Source: CAYGBW01 sp964348185 (lineage in GTDB: Bacteria; Desulfobacterota; BSN033; WVXP01). Taken from it: 12,732 bases of DNA. Shown piece by piece: positions 1 to 7,408 of this stretch. How positions within the stretch are numbered: the stretch's first letter is position 1; every line of letters starts with the position of its first letter. The notes under the pieces are model-generated. The model made no database searches and was not told the DNA's origin. It worked only from the letters and a program-made list of their open reading frames with translations. The DNA lies in contig CAYGBW010000138.1 in assembly GCA_964348185.1 (NCBI GenBank), forward strand, positions 1-12,732, written 5' to 3'. The position numbers and the translations under genes were made by a program.

Positions 1-375
1 CATGAAGCCATGGTCACCCTTGGAACGGAACGACGAAGAATCCGTCCCTGGGGTCTGGGAGGAGGCAAACCCGGAGGAGGTTCGGATTGCTGGGTCGTCT
101 CCCCTGGGGGTGAAAAAAAAGCCCTTCCCAGCAAGGTGACCATCCAGGTGGAGCCTGGAACCCGGATCGTGTTGAGAACGGCGGGAGGTGGAGGTTTCGG
201 CGACCCATTGGAGCGAGAGCCCAAGCAAGTCCTCCGTGACGTGATGGAAGGTTTGATCAGTGTGGAGCGGGCAAGAGAGCAGTACGGTGTGGTGATTCAT
301 GGGGAGACAATGGAGATCGATGAAAACGCAACGATCCATTTAAGAGCGCAGTCAACGCAAAAAAAAGACGGATAA
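1..375 (+). CDS. Hydantoinase B / N-methylhydantoinase subunit B family, C-terminal end (partial)
   Basis: This is the last 124 codons of a gene that begins before the window. The frame is open from base 1 and ends at TAA (373-375). The visible part has the glycine-rich tail typical of HyuB/AcxB-type subunits: WGLGGGKPGGGSD, then a beta-rich stretch with VEPGTRIVLRTAGGGGFGDP, then a short helical tail ending EQYGVVI, and a charged extension. In the family, subunit B works with an HyuA subunit in ATP-dependent hydrolysis of hydantoins, 5-oxoproline or related ketone/amide substrates in the cytoplasm. The HyuA partner would be expected upstream, outside the window. A racemase-family gene follows 115 bases later on the same strand, which fits a hydantoin-type catabolic cluster. 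The family assignment is firm. The substrate cannot be told from this fragment. Confidence 0.85.
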   Translation, partial: HEAMVTLGTERRRIRPWGLGGGKPGGGSDCWVVSPGGEKKALPSKVTIQVEPGTRIVLRTAGGGGFGDPLEREPKQVLRDVMEGLISVERAREQYGVVIHGETMEIDENATIHLRAQSTQKKDG

Positions 376-490
376 TCCCTGGGACCCATGGATTCGCCGT
401 GATTTCCGTCGAGGAAGAGGGCGTCTTGCGAAACATGGGCAGGAGAAAAACCCTAACCGAGTTTGTCAAATCTAGAGGAGGAGGTGGCCT

Positions 491-1291
491 ATGAGAATAC
501 TTGTCTTGTGCCCGTTCGGGAAAACCGAGCCCTTTGGCCGAGAGAATCTAGAAAGGGTCGCACGACCGGATACGGAGTTTGACATCGAGTGTCTCGAAGC
601 GGTCTTCCCCCTGAATTACAACACCTACATCTATAACACCCTGAAATGCATCAACGGAGCCGTGGAGAGGGCCATCAAAGCTGAACAGGAGGGGTACGAC
701 GCAGTGGTCCTCTCCTGTATGCTCGACCCCGGTTTGCTCGAATCACGTGCTATCGTGGACATTCCGGTGACGGGTGCTTTTGAAGCATCGGCTCACGTGG
801 CCTCCATGATGGGGAAACGATTCAGTGTGGTCTCCACGGATCCCATGACCATCGGGGGCATCGACATGCGGCTGGTCGATCTCTACGGCCTTCGCTCAAA
901 GGTGGCCTCTCTTCGGTGGATCGGTATCACGGCTTGTGACCTCTATCCGGAAATCACCCCTCCTGAAGAGATTGCCAGAAGAGTGGTGGAAGTCAGCAAG
1001 AGGTGCGTGGAAGAAGACCAGGCCGAAGTGATCATACCGGGATGTACAATCATCGGTTCAATCTTCACCCGGGTTTTTGAAAAGGACCCCGTCGAGGTTA
1101 TCGGTGTTCCCGTGATCGATCCCATGTTCGTCGCCTTTAAGCAGGCCGAGATGATGGTTGATCTTTGCAAATTGGCAGGATATCCCGCGGTGAGTCGAGC
1201 AGGGCTCTGGAAGAAGCCGCCCGGGGAGGAAACACGTCAACTCCGCAAATTCATGAAAGAGAACGACTCCCCGGAGCAGTACTACTACTAA
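491..1291 (+). CDS. Asp/Glu/hydantoin racemase superfamily protein
   Basis: The 266-residue protein begins at an ATG preceded by a strong GAGGAGGAGG ribosome site. The family consists of cofactor-independent racemases or lyases with two catalytic cysteines in pseudo-symmetric Rossmann-like lobes. Both candidates are visible: Cys76 in VVLSCMLDPGLLESR and Cys185 in VIIPGCTIIG. The N-terminal strand MRILVLCPFG and the PVIDPMFVAFKQAE segment near residue 207 also fit hydantoin racemases (HyuE). The first motif usually reads Cys-Phe-x-Asp-Pro-Gly, so CMLDPG is a mild variant. The C-terminus is longer than usual (about 30 charged residues ending YYY). It sits between a hydantoinase B end and a TRAP transporter, which suggests it racemises or breaks an imported amide or amino-acid derivative. 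Maleate isomerase, arylmalonate decarboxylase-like or other functions of the same superfamily cannot be excluded. Confidence 0.8.
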   Translation: MRILVLCPFGKTEPFGRENLERVARPDTEFDIECLEAVFPLNYNTYIYNTLKCINGAVERAIKAEQEGYDAVVLSCMLDPGLLESRAIVDIPVTGAFEASAHVASMMGKRFSVVSTDPMTIGGIDMRLVDLYGLRSKVASLRWIGITACDLYPEITPPEEIARRVVEVSKRCVEEDQAEVIIPGCTIIGSIFTRVFEKDPVEVIGVPVIDPMFVAFKQAEMMVDLCKLAGYPAVSRAGLWKKPPGEETRQLRKFMKENDSPEQYYY

Positions 1292-1492
1292 ACTCGATTC
1301 CTTTGAAGAGGTGCAAGGGTTCAGGGGTCCAGAATCAGCGATCACCAGAGTTAAGGAGAACAACCGGTAGCTCGCCGCCAAGGGCAGAACCCTTTAGGAA
1401 TCCCTGAATACCGACGACGGGAAAGGAGGTGGTGTATCAGGTCAGACAGTCGAGCATTATCACATAACCTGAGTAACGAAAGGGGGATCAAA

Positions 1493-2512
1493 ATGGGAGA
1501 AAAAAGATACTTCGTCTTAACGGCTTTGGGGTGTAGTCTTCTGATCGCTGGACTTGTCTTTTCGCCCGGGCAGTCCATTGCCAAGACCCTAAAGATCGGC
1601 CACGTCTTGGCTCCGGGATCAAACCAGAACCAGGCTCTGGTCCAGGTATTCAAGCCTTATGTGGAGGAGAAATCGGGGGGTTCCCTCAAAATAGAGGTCT
1701 TCCCCAACGAGCAACTCGGGCACGGCCCTGACCAGGTGGAGGGGGTCAAGATGGGGACCCAGGAGTTGTTTCTCGGGGGTCAGACCTGGTGGGAGGCCCA
1801 TGTCAAGGAGATCGGGGTCGTCACAGTCCCCTTTACGTTCAGTGGCCAGGAGCATTACCATCGGTGGATCGATGAAGTCGTTGGGAAAGAACTCGTGCCC
1901 CAGCTCATCAAAAACGCAAATCAGCGGTTTTTCAATTTGGATTACAAATGGAACCGAGGGCCCTTTCGGGTGATCTGCTCCAAGCGGCCGATCTTTACCC
2001 CCGACGACATCAAGGATTTGCGCCTCCGGATGTGGCCAGCTCGGATGCCCCAGAAATCGTGGGCCGGCCTGGGTGCCCAGATTCACACCATCGATTTTGC
2101 CGAAGCCTATCTCGCCCTGAAGCAGGGTGTCGTTGAGGCCATCACGTCGCCCTTCGATCTCGTATGGCCGCAGAAATTCACCGAGGTAACCAAATATGTC
2201 ACCGAACTCAGACAGTTTCCTCAGATTGAACTCATTTCCATCAATGAGAAGGTGTGGCAGGGTTTGACCCCGGAGGAGCAGAGAATCCTCATGGACGGAG
2301 CCCGGAAAGCAGGCGAGTGGTACAACGAGCAGGCCATGTCCCGGGTGCAAGACACCATTGAGAACAAACTCCTCAAAGTCCACCATGCCGCCTATATCAA
2401 AGTCGATCGTCAACCCTTTGTGGATGTATTTCGCAACAAGGTCATGCCCCAGCTGATCGCAGATGGTCTTGTGGAGGAAGAATGGGTGAAAAAGGTGGAG
2501 GCCCTGAGATAG
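1493..2512 (+). CDS. dctP: TRAP transporter periplasmic solute-binding protein (DctP family)
   Basis: This 339-residue extracytoplasmic binding protein delivers a substrate, usually a carboxylate, to the DctQM membrane pair. Residues 1-30 are a Sec signal peptide (basic MGEKR, hydrophobic core, cleavage likely after SIA before KTLKIGHV). The mature start LKIGHVLAPGSNQNQAL and the segment DIKDLRLRMWPARMPQ (about 172-186) match the DctP fold. Arg179 is the likely carboxylate-binding arginine by position. The following FAEAYLALKQGVVEAITSP is the conserved hinge/helix of the family. The AGGGGG ribosome site lies six bases before ATG. The 200 bases upstream carry a second, very strong AAAGGAGGTG site (1422-1431) that does not serve this start. 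The ligand is unknown; the neighbouring hydantoinase/racemase genes hint at an organic acid or amide. Confidence 0.93.
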   Translation: MGEKRYFVLTALGCSLLIAGLVFSPGQSIAKTLKIGHVLAPGSNQNQALVQVFKPYVEEKSGGSLKIEVFPNEQLGHGPDQVEGVKMGTQELFLGGQTWWEAHVKEIGVVTVPFTFSGQEHYHRWIDEVVGKELVPQLIKNANQRFFNLDYKWNRGPFRVICSKRPIFTPDDIKDLRLRMWPARMPQKSWAGLGAQIHTIDFAEAYLALKQGVVEAITSPFDLVWPQKFTEVTKYVTELRQFPQIELISINEKVWQGLTPEEQRILMDGARKAGEWYNEQAMSRVQDTIENKLLKVHHAAYIKVDRQPFVDVFRNKVMPQLIADGLVEEEWVKKVEALR

Positions 2513-2524
2513 GCTCTACAAACG

Positions 2525-2563
2525 ACAAGCCGGAAGGGGAGGGGCCCTCTCCTTCTGGTTTGT
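2525..2563 (+). promoter_or_regulatory. Strong intercistronic hairpin between dctP and dctM
   Basis: Bases 2525-2542 and 2546-2563 pair over 18 positions, three of them G-U, with a three-base loop. A short pyrimidine-rich stretch follows but no real T run, so it is at best a partial terminator. In binding-protein transporter operons, such a hairpin after the binding-protein gene commonly protects the upstream mRNA 3' end or attenuates readthrough, so that the binding protein is made in excess over the membrane subunits. That role is inferred; the pairing is read directly. Confidence 0.7.
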
Positions 2564-2593
2564 CTCTCATCTTTACGAAAGGTCAAAGGCACA

Positions 2594-3883
2594 ATGATAG
2601 GGTTTATCGCACTCGGTCTTTTTATCGGGCTGATACTGGTTAATGTTCCCGTATCCATTTCTATGGGCGTGGCCTCTGCTATCAGTTTGACCATACTAGG
2701 GGTCTCAGGACAGGTGCTCCCTCAGAAAATGGTCGCCGGGATTCAGAGCTGGGTCCTACTCGCGGTTCCTTTCTTTATCCTTGCGGCCCAGATCATGAAC
2801 TATGGTGGGATTGCAGAACGCCTCTTCAGGTTTGCGGACGAGCTTGTCGGGTGGATCAAGGGGGGGCTTGCCCATGCAAACGTCATGGCCAGCATGATCT
2901 TTGCGGGCATTTCCGGCGCGGCCGTAGCCGATGCATCTGGACTGGGGCTCGTTGAAATCAAGGTGATGAGCGATGCCGGGTATGAGAAGAAATTTGCCGT
3001 GGGCGTAACCGCGGCCTCCTGTATGCTCGGTCCCATCATACCGCCCAGTATCGTGCTGATCATTTATGGGCACATTGCAGAGCTCTCCATTGCGGCCCTC
3101 TGGTTTGCCGGTATTATCCCCGGGATTGTCACCGGTTTTATCTTGATGGGCTACATCTATTTGACCGTTTCAAGGGGCAAGGTTACCGGTCCCGCTCCCC
3201 ATCGATTCTCATTGCGGGGCACCTGGCGCGGCTTTATCGAGAACTTTTTCGTCATCCTTCTTCCCTTCCTTCTTCTCTGGGCAATTGCGAGTGGCCTGGC
3301 AACCCCGACGGAAACAGGAATTATTGCCTGCCTCTACACGTTCGTCCTCAGCCTGGTCTATCGGAGAGGGGCCTTTATCAGAGATCTGCCCAGAATCTTC
3401 ATAAACACGGCAAAGTCTTCAGGGGTAATCATGTTTATTATCGCGACGGCGACGGCGTTTGTTTGGATCATGACAACGCAAAGGACCGCGATTCTCATCT
3501 CTCACACCCTTTTATCCCTGACGTCAAACAAATACCTGGTTCTCTTGATTATCAACGTGTTCCTCCTCATCATTGGGGCGCTACTGGAACAGATACCGGC
3601 TATGTTGATCCTCGTCCCCCTCCTGGCGCCCATGGCCGAGGAGTTGGCGATCAATCCGATTCAATTTGGAATCATGGTGGTCTTTAATCTGATGATTGGT
3701 CTGATAACACCCCCCATGGGAATGGCCCTCTACATCATGGGGGCCATCACCGACGTTCCGATGAAAGACATTATCATTTCCTCAATGAAGTTCTTCTTTG
3801 CCTTATGTATTGCTCTGTTATTGATTACCTATATCCCGTTATTATCGACGTTGATCCCACAAATGCTCGGATACATCGACTGA
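2594..3883 (+). CDS. dctM: TRAP transporter large permease subunit (DctM family)
   Basis: The 429-residue, highly hydrophobic protein is the ion-coupled transport subunit of a TRAP system, in the inner membrane with about 11-12 spans. It shows the family landmarks in order: the N-terminal span with PVSISMGVASAISL, GISGAAVADASGLG (about 98-111), the re-entrant motif LGPIIPPSIVLIIYG (about 145-159), and the matching C-terminal repeat LITPPMGMALYIMGAITDVP (about 371-390). The length is normal for the family. The ATG is preceded by AAAGG five bases upstream. It follows dctP after an 81-base gap holding a hairpin and precedes dctQ by 19 bases. It belongs to one operon with both, although the usual order is P-Q-M. 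Confidence 0.95.
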   Translation: MIGFIALGLFIGLILVNVPVSISMGVASAISLTILGVSGQVLPQKMVAGIQSWVLLAVPFFILAAQIMNYGGIAERLFRFADELVGWIKGGLAHANVMASMIFAGISGAAVADASGLGLVEIKVMSDAGYEKKFAVGVTAASCMLGPIIPPSIVLIIYGHIAELSIAALWFAGIIPGIVTGFILMGYIYLTVSRGKVTGPAPHRFSLRGTWRGFIENFFVILLPFLLLWAIASGLATPTETGIIACLYTFVLSLVYRRGAFIRDLPRIFINTAKSSGVIMFIIATATAFVWIMTTQRTAILISHTLLSLTSNKYLVLLIINVFLLIIGALLEQIPAMLILVPLLAPMAEELAINPIQFGIMVVFNLMIGLITPPMGMALYIMGAITDVPMKDIIISSMKFFFALCIALLLITYIPLLSTLIPQMLGYID

Positions 3884-3902
3884 AAAACGACAAGAGGTGA
3901 CT

Positions 3903-4415
3903 ATGCTAAAACGATTCGATAAGTTCATCAATTTCTTATACTATTTCGCACTCGGGATCAGTGTCTCGACCCTCGTGGCCATCGTTCTGATGAATGCAGG
4001 CAACCTCCTTCTGCGCTGGTCCGTGAAGCGTCCTATTGAGTGGGCCCTTGAGGTTTCTCTAATCCTATTCGTCTATTCAGTCATGTTTATCGTCCCCGTC
4101 GTTTACCGTGACAAGAACCTGATTCAGATGCATTTAATCGACGAGATCCTTGGCAAGGGAGGAGCAAAACATCTCAACCTCATCGTTGATGTCGTTGTCT
4201 TGGCGTTCCTGGTTTACTTGCTTCCTATTTCCATCCGTATGAGTGCGGACCAGATCGAGATGTTGTCCAGGGGGCTGGGCATCCCTCGCACCTATGTCAC
4301 CCTGCCGGTTCCTATTGGGGTCGCATTGACCCTCCCCATCTGCGTCTCGAGTATATTGCACCAGATCCAGGGTCTCCTTGGAAAGGGAGAAAGGCCTCTG
4401 AAGTCCGGGGAATGA
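3903..4415 (+). CDS. dctQ: TRAP transporter small permease subunit (DctQ family)
   Basis: The 170-residue membrane protein has four predicted spans (about 10-32, 45-67, 90-110 and 130-150). It carries the DctQ features RWSVKRPIEWALEVSLILFVYSVMF and VVYRDKNLIQMHLI. DctQ scaffolds DctM and docks the binding protein. I chose ATG at 3903 because AAGAGG (3892-3897) then sits five bases upstream. The in-frame GTG at 3897 would overlap that site. It is the last gene of the TRAP set, and a hairpin with a T run begins four bases after its stop codon. Confidence 0.9.
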   Translation: MLKRFDKFINFLYYFALGISVSTLVAIVLMNAGNLLLRWSVKRPIEWALEVSLILFVYSVMFIVPVVYRDKNLIQMHLIDEILGKGGAKHLNLIVDVVVLAFLVYLLPISIRMSADQIEMLSRGLGIPRTYVTLPVPIGVALTLPICVSSILHQIQGLLGKGERPLKSGE

Positions 4416-4419
4416 ACTA

Positions 4420-4445
4420 CTGTCTGCTAGAGCAGGTAGATTTTT
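4420..4445 (+). terminator. Rho-independent terminator after dctQ
   Basis: Bases 4420-4427 (CTGTCTGC) pair with 4432-4439 (GCAGGTAG) around a TAGA loop, with two G-U pairs. One base later come five T's, then GTT. It starts four bases after the dctQ stop codon, so it ends the transporter transcript and separates it from the threonine-synthase-like gene. Confidence 0.75.
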
Positions 4446-4475
4446 GTTACGACTGAAAGTCATTTATTTTCCCCC

Positions 4476-4582
4476 GCAGAACCGCTGAACAAGGAACCGC
4501 AGAATGTCGAAGTGAAAAATATGGTCTTATCTCTTTAAACTTCTGCTGTTCGAGATTCCTTGTTCGATATTCGATATTCAAA
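4476..4582. repeat. Imperfect inverted intergenic repeat with GAACAAGGAA and TTCGATATTC units
   Basis: The left arm has GAACAAGGAA at 4487-4496 followed by CCGCAGAATGTCGAAGT. The right arm has TTCCTTGTTC at 4556-4565, its exact reverse complement, preceded by ACTTCTGCTGTTCGAGA and followed by a tandem TTCGATAT-TCGATATTC. The block is AT-richer than its neighbours and lies between a terminator and a gene start. It resembles, from memory, short dispersed intergenic repeats rich in 'GAACAAGGAA / TCGAATATCGAA' strings in Desulfobacterota and some other environmental genomes. That link cannot be confirmed here. The reading frame of the next gene runs through its right edge, which probably makes the longer start at 4583 spurious. 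Confidence 0.55.
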
Positions 4583-4672
4583 ATGCAAAACAGGCTAAAG
4601 CTGTCCGCCTCAAGGGCGAAGGTCTTAAACCTGGCCAACGAAAAAACGGAAAAGAAGACAGGGGGGCGCAAG

Positions 4673-5821
4673 GTGAGCAATCCAACCGGCTTTTCCTGCT
4701 CCACCTGCGGCAGGCAGTACCCGATCGATACCTTCGATTTTCGCTGTCGGTGCGGGGGTGCCTTTACGTTGAATCTCCCTTCGCCACAGATACCGATCTC
4801 CTCCCTGAGAGAGCGGGAACCCTCGATGTGGAGGTATCGGGAATGCCTTCCTGTTGTCGACGACCAGAACATTGTATCCCTCGGGGAAGGGTTCACCCCA
4901 CTGATTCCCTTTGCCTACAAAGACTTCGACCGGGTGCGCGTCAAGCTTGACTACCTCTGTCCCACCGGTTCGTACAAGGATCGAGGCTCGAGCGTCCTGA
5001 TCAGCATGCTCAAAGCGTTGGGGATTTCGAACTGCATGGATGATTCCTCGGGAAACGCCGGAGCCTCCCTCGCCGCTTATGCAGGGAGGGCCGGTATCGG
5101 GTGTCGCATTTACTGCCCAGCCCATGCATCTGAGGGAAAGCTCGTGCAGATCAGAGCCTATGGCGCCCGGTTGATCAAGGTCCCCGGGAGTCGGGCAGAC
5201 ACCACCGCAGCGATTGAGAGGGACGCGAAAAAACTCTACTACGCCTCCCACAACTGGAACCCCTTCTTTTTGGAAGGAATGAAGACCCTGGCCTTTGAAG
5301 TCTGTGAGCAGCTCGACTGGAACGCCCCCGATGCCATCCTCTGCCCCGTGGGGTTCGGGAGCATATACCTCGGACTATACAGGGGCTTTGAGGAGCTGGT
5401 TCGCCAGGGGATCGTCAGCAGATTCCCCAGGCTCATTGGGGTTCAGGTCGAGGCTGTTTCCCCCATTTATCAGGCCTTTTCCCGCAAGGCAGATGAGGTT
5501 ACCGAGGTTTCCCCTAGAACCACTCTGGGCGAGGGGATTGCTTGCGTGCGGCCGGTCAGGGGGAAAGAGATCCTCTCGATCGCCCGATCCACCCAGGGAG
5601 GGTTTGAGATCGTCTCGGAAGACGGAATTCTTGAGGGATGGAAGGAGTTGAACAGGAAGGGGATCTATGTCGAGCCCACCTCTGCGGTGGTTGTCAAGGC
5701 AATCGACACCCTGGCGCAGAAGCATCTCTTGAACCGGAGAGAGACCATCGTCCTGATCCTGACCGGAAGCGGCCTGAAGGCGACCGAAACATGGGCCCAG
5801 TACATCGATGCCCAGAATTGA
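4673..5821 (+). CDS. PLP-dependent threonine synthase-like enzyme
   Basis: This fold type II PLP enzyme has 382 residues from the GTG at 4673. An ATG at 4583 would add 30 low-complexity residues that overlap the intergenic repeat, so I prefer the GTG; a GGGGGG stretch lies just upstream of it. A small zinc-ribbon-like N-terminus (Cys9, Cys12, Cys25, Cys27) precedes the catalytic domain, as in some bacterial threonine synthases. Then come LGEGFTPLIP, the PLP lysine in PTGSYKDRGSS (Lys102), the phosphate/substrate loop DDSSGNAGAS, the glycine segment PVGFGSIYLGLYRGF, EPTSAVVV, and a final LTGSGLK. Threonine synthase converts O-phosphohomoserine to threonine. The usual PVGNGT loop reads PVGFGS here, and the gene sits in a catabolic rather than a threonine cluster. 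A paralogue acting on another amino acid (for example a cysteate synthase-like or ammonia-lyase enzyme) is therefore possible. Confidence 0.8.
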   Translation: MSNPTGFSCSTCGRQYPIDTFDFRCRCGGAFTLNLPSPQIPISSLREREPSMWRYRECLPVVDDQNIVSLGEGFTPLIPFAYKDFDRVRVKLDYLCPTGSYKDRGSSVLISMLKALGISNCMDDSSGNAGASLAAYAGRAGIGCRIYCPAHASEGKLVQIRAYGARLIKVPGSRADTTAAIERDAKKLYYASHNWNPFFLEGMKTLAFEVCEQLDWNAPDAILCPVGFGSIYLGLYRGFEELVRQGIVSRFPRLIGVQVEAVSPIYQAFSRKADEVTEVSPRTTLGEGIACVRPVRGKEILSIARSTQGGFEIVSEDGILEGWKELNRKGIYVEPTSAVVVKAIDTLAQKHLLNRRETIVLILTGSGLKATETWAQYIDAQN

Positions 5822-5954
5822 GCCAAGGGCCGGTGGTGGCCCACGGCCAAGGATGCGCTCAGTGAGATTCTTTACCCCTCAGGCCTAAACGGGGAGGCGT
5901 TCTTCGAACGGGGCCACCTCCGGGGCCCGCGAGGAGTCTCCTATAATCGTCTGC

Positions 5955-5999
5955 CCCTGTCCCCATGATACCGTACCCATTGCCATGAATGGGACAGGG
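5955..5999. other. Inverted repeat between two convergent genes
   Basis: CCCTGTCCC (5955-5963) and GGGACAGGG (5991-5999) are exact reverse complements, 27 bases apart. A second, competing pair, CCCAT (5976-5980) and ATGGG (5989-5993), lies inside. The element is in the 204-base gap between the threonine-synthase-like gene and the cytochrome gene, which end towards each other. Neither strand has a T run after it, so I do not call it a classical terminator. It could still stop or protect both transcripts. Earlier in the same gap are small GC-rich inverted repeats around 5827-5850 and CGTTC-TTC-GAACG near 5901. Confidence 0.4.
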
Positions 6000-6025
6000 A
6001 AAACCCGCCCCATTCGAAAAAGGTC

Positions 6026-7408
6026 TCATTTGTCTTCGAGTGCTTTGATCTTTTTCCGCAGCTCGATGTCATTAATCATGGCGCCGAGCTTGTTCATGAT
6101 GGCATCTACTGCCCCGTTCCAGTGGGTCCAGTCAGGCCCCATCATGCTTGCGCCCATTCTCCACCGTCGGCCGTCGTGGTGCCAGACCAGGTAGTGCATA
6201 ATCTCAGGGGTTTCATCGATGGGGTTGTCCTTGCTGATGAGCCCCTGACGGTATGTCTCCTTGAGGAGGTTTTCCGTATAGGCCCAGAGCATATTATAGT
6301 CATTGACGACCCTGTCGAATTCTGCCAGGTAGTTGTCAGCCCACCGACTCGAATGGCACTGGTAGCAGACCGCTGACATCTGAGCCCTGCCCTTTTCAGC
6401 CTTCGCCTTATCGGGCACGGGGTTAAGCACCATGTCCACTTCGTCTGGCCCTTTCCACTGGGGCACGGACGTCTTTGGCTGAAGCTCCCAATAGAGCCTT
6501 GCACCCACATCGTGAGTTGTCTTGACGGCCCCACCGAAACCGCTCATATGGCAGGTCGCACAGGTTGGGGCGACGATGTCCTCGGGTCCCCACTGACCGG
6601 GCGGGACGTCCCAGTTCCATTTCTCTCCGCTTGCACCATAGATATTGCCGTGTTTGGACTCTTCGTAGATCTCATGTTGAGGGTGGTCTGGACCGAGGTG
6701 GCACTGTCCGCACGTCTCTGGCTTCCTGGCCTCCGCAACGCTGAAGACATGCCGCGTGTGACAGTAAGTACAAGCGCCGAGGCTCCCATCGGGGTTAATC
6801 CTTCCCACTCCGGCATTGGGCCAGCCCTTGAGCTCGCCGTCAGGCCCGGCGATGATAAAACTGCCGTGACATTCCATGCAGCCGAGGTTTACATTGTTGT
6901 GGGCGTAGTCCGGGTTGTCAAGAAACCCGATCTTCTTCAGGATGCCGCTATCCGGAAAAAGGGGAGAAAGGGTCCGCCTTGCCATCTCCTCAGGGTCGAG
7001 TTTCCTGGCGGTCTCCTGGCTCATCGGGTCAAGCCCCATCTCTTTTGCCTTTACGTAGTAGGGCTTAAGAGGCCCCATGAACGCGGCCCATGCGTGTTTG
7101 CTTAGGGTGTTTTCCTTGACTTCCTTGGGGTGGCAGCTCTCGCAGTACCGCGGTGAAGGCACGGCCGTTATACTAAAGCCGTTGTGCTCATACCCAGAAG
7201 GGTCCTGCTCCTTTGCCTTGTGGCACACGGAACACTTTACACCCACCTTGCTGTGTTTGCTGTCATGCCACTGCCTCACGATTCCCGGGTTTGTCGTGTC
7301 GTGGCAGTTGATGCAGGGGCTAGAGGGCGTCTCTTGAGCAGAGGCCAAAGCGGGCAGGGCCACTACGGCCATTAGCAGAAGATCTCCGATAATGCCAAGT
7401 CTTTTCAC
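6026..7408 (-). CDS. Octaheme c-type cytochrome, hydroxylamine oxidoreductase (HAO)-like
   Basis: The 460-residue protein starts at a GTG with AAGGAGAT six bases upstream. Residues 1-24 are a Sec signal peptide ending ALASA, so it is periplasmic. Eight CXXCH heme sites are visible, at about 32, 59, 89, 177, 213, 233, 283 and 348. The spacing (three close, a long gap of about 85 residues, then four, then one before a helical C-terminus) and the C-terminal YLVWHHDGRRWRMGASMMGPDWTHW are those of HAO-type octaheme proteins. Family members oxidise hydroxylamine or hydrazine, or, when the cross-linked active-site tyrosine is missing, reduce nitrite or hydroxylamine. In the C-terminal segment where I would look for that tyrosine I see Trp (WTHW). 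This leans towards the reductive type, but only an alignment can decide. It is co-transcribed with a small NapD-like gene, whose stop overlaps this GTG. Confidence 0.85.
   Translation of the reverse strand: MKRLGIIGDLLLMAVVALPALASAQETPSSPCINCHDTTNPGIVRQWHDSKHSKVGVKCSVCHKAKEQDPSGYEHNGFSITAVPSPRYCESCHPKEVKENTLSKHAWAAFMGPLKPYYVKAKEMGLDPMSQETARKLDPEEMARRTLSPLFPDSGILKKIGFLDNPDYAHNNVNLGCMECHGSFIIAGPDGELKGWPNAGVGRINPDGSLGACTYCHTRHVFSVAEARKPETCGQCHLGPDHPQHEIYEESKHGNIYGASGEKWNWDVPPGQWGPEDIVAPTCATCHMSGFGGAVKTTHDVGARLYWELQPKTSVPQWKGPDEVDMVLNPVPDKAKAEKGRAQMSAVCYQCHSSRWADNYLAEFDRVVNDYNMLWAYTENLLKETYRQGLISKDNPIDETPEIMHYLVWHHDGRRWRMGASMMGPDWTHWNGAVDAIMNKLGAMINDIELRKKIKALEDK

Noticed and set aside
1315..1408. 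Inverted repeats AAGGGTTC/GAACCCTT and TTCAGGG/CCCTGAA downstream of the racemase gene as a terminator
   Set aside because: The arms are more than 60 bases apart and no T run follows.
4447..4896. Minus-strand open frame of 149 codons covering the intergenic repeat and the start of the PLP gene
   Set aside because: It overlaps the PLP gene antisense and its other part is the intergenic repeat; no family features and no ribosome site.
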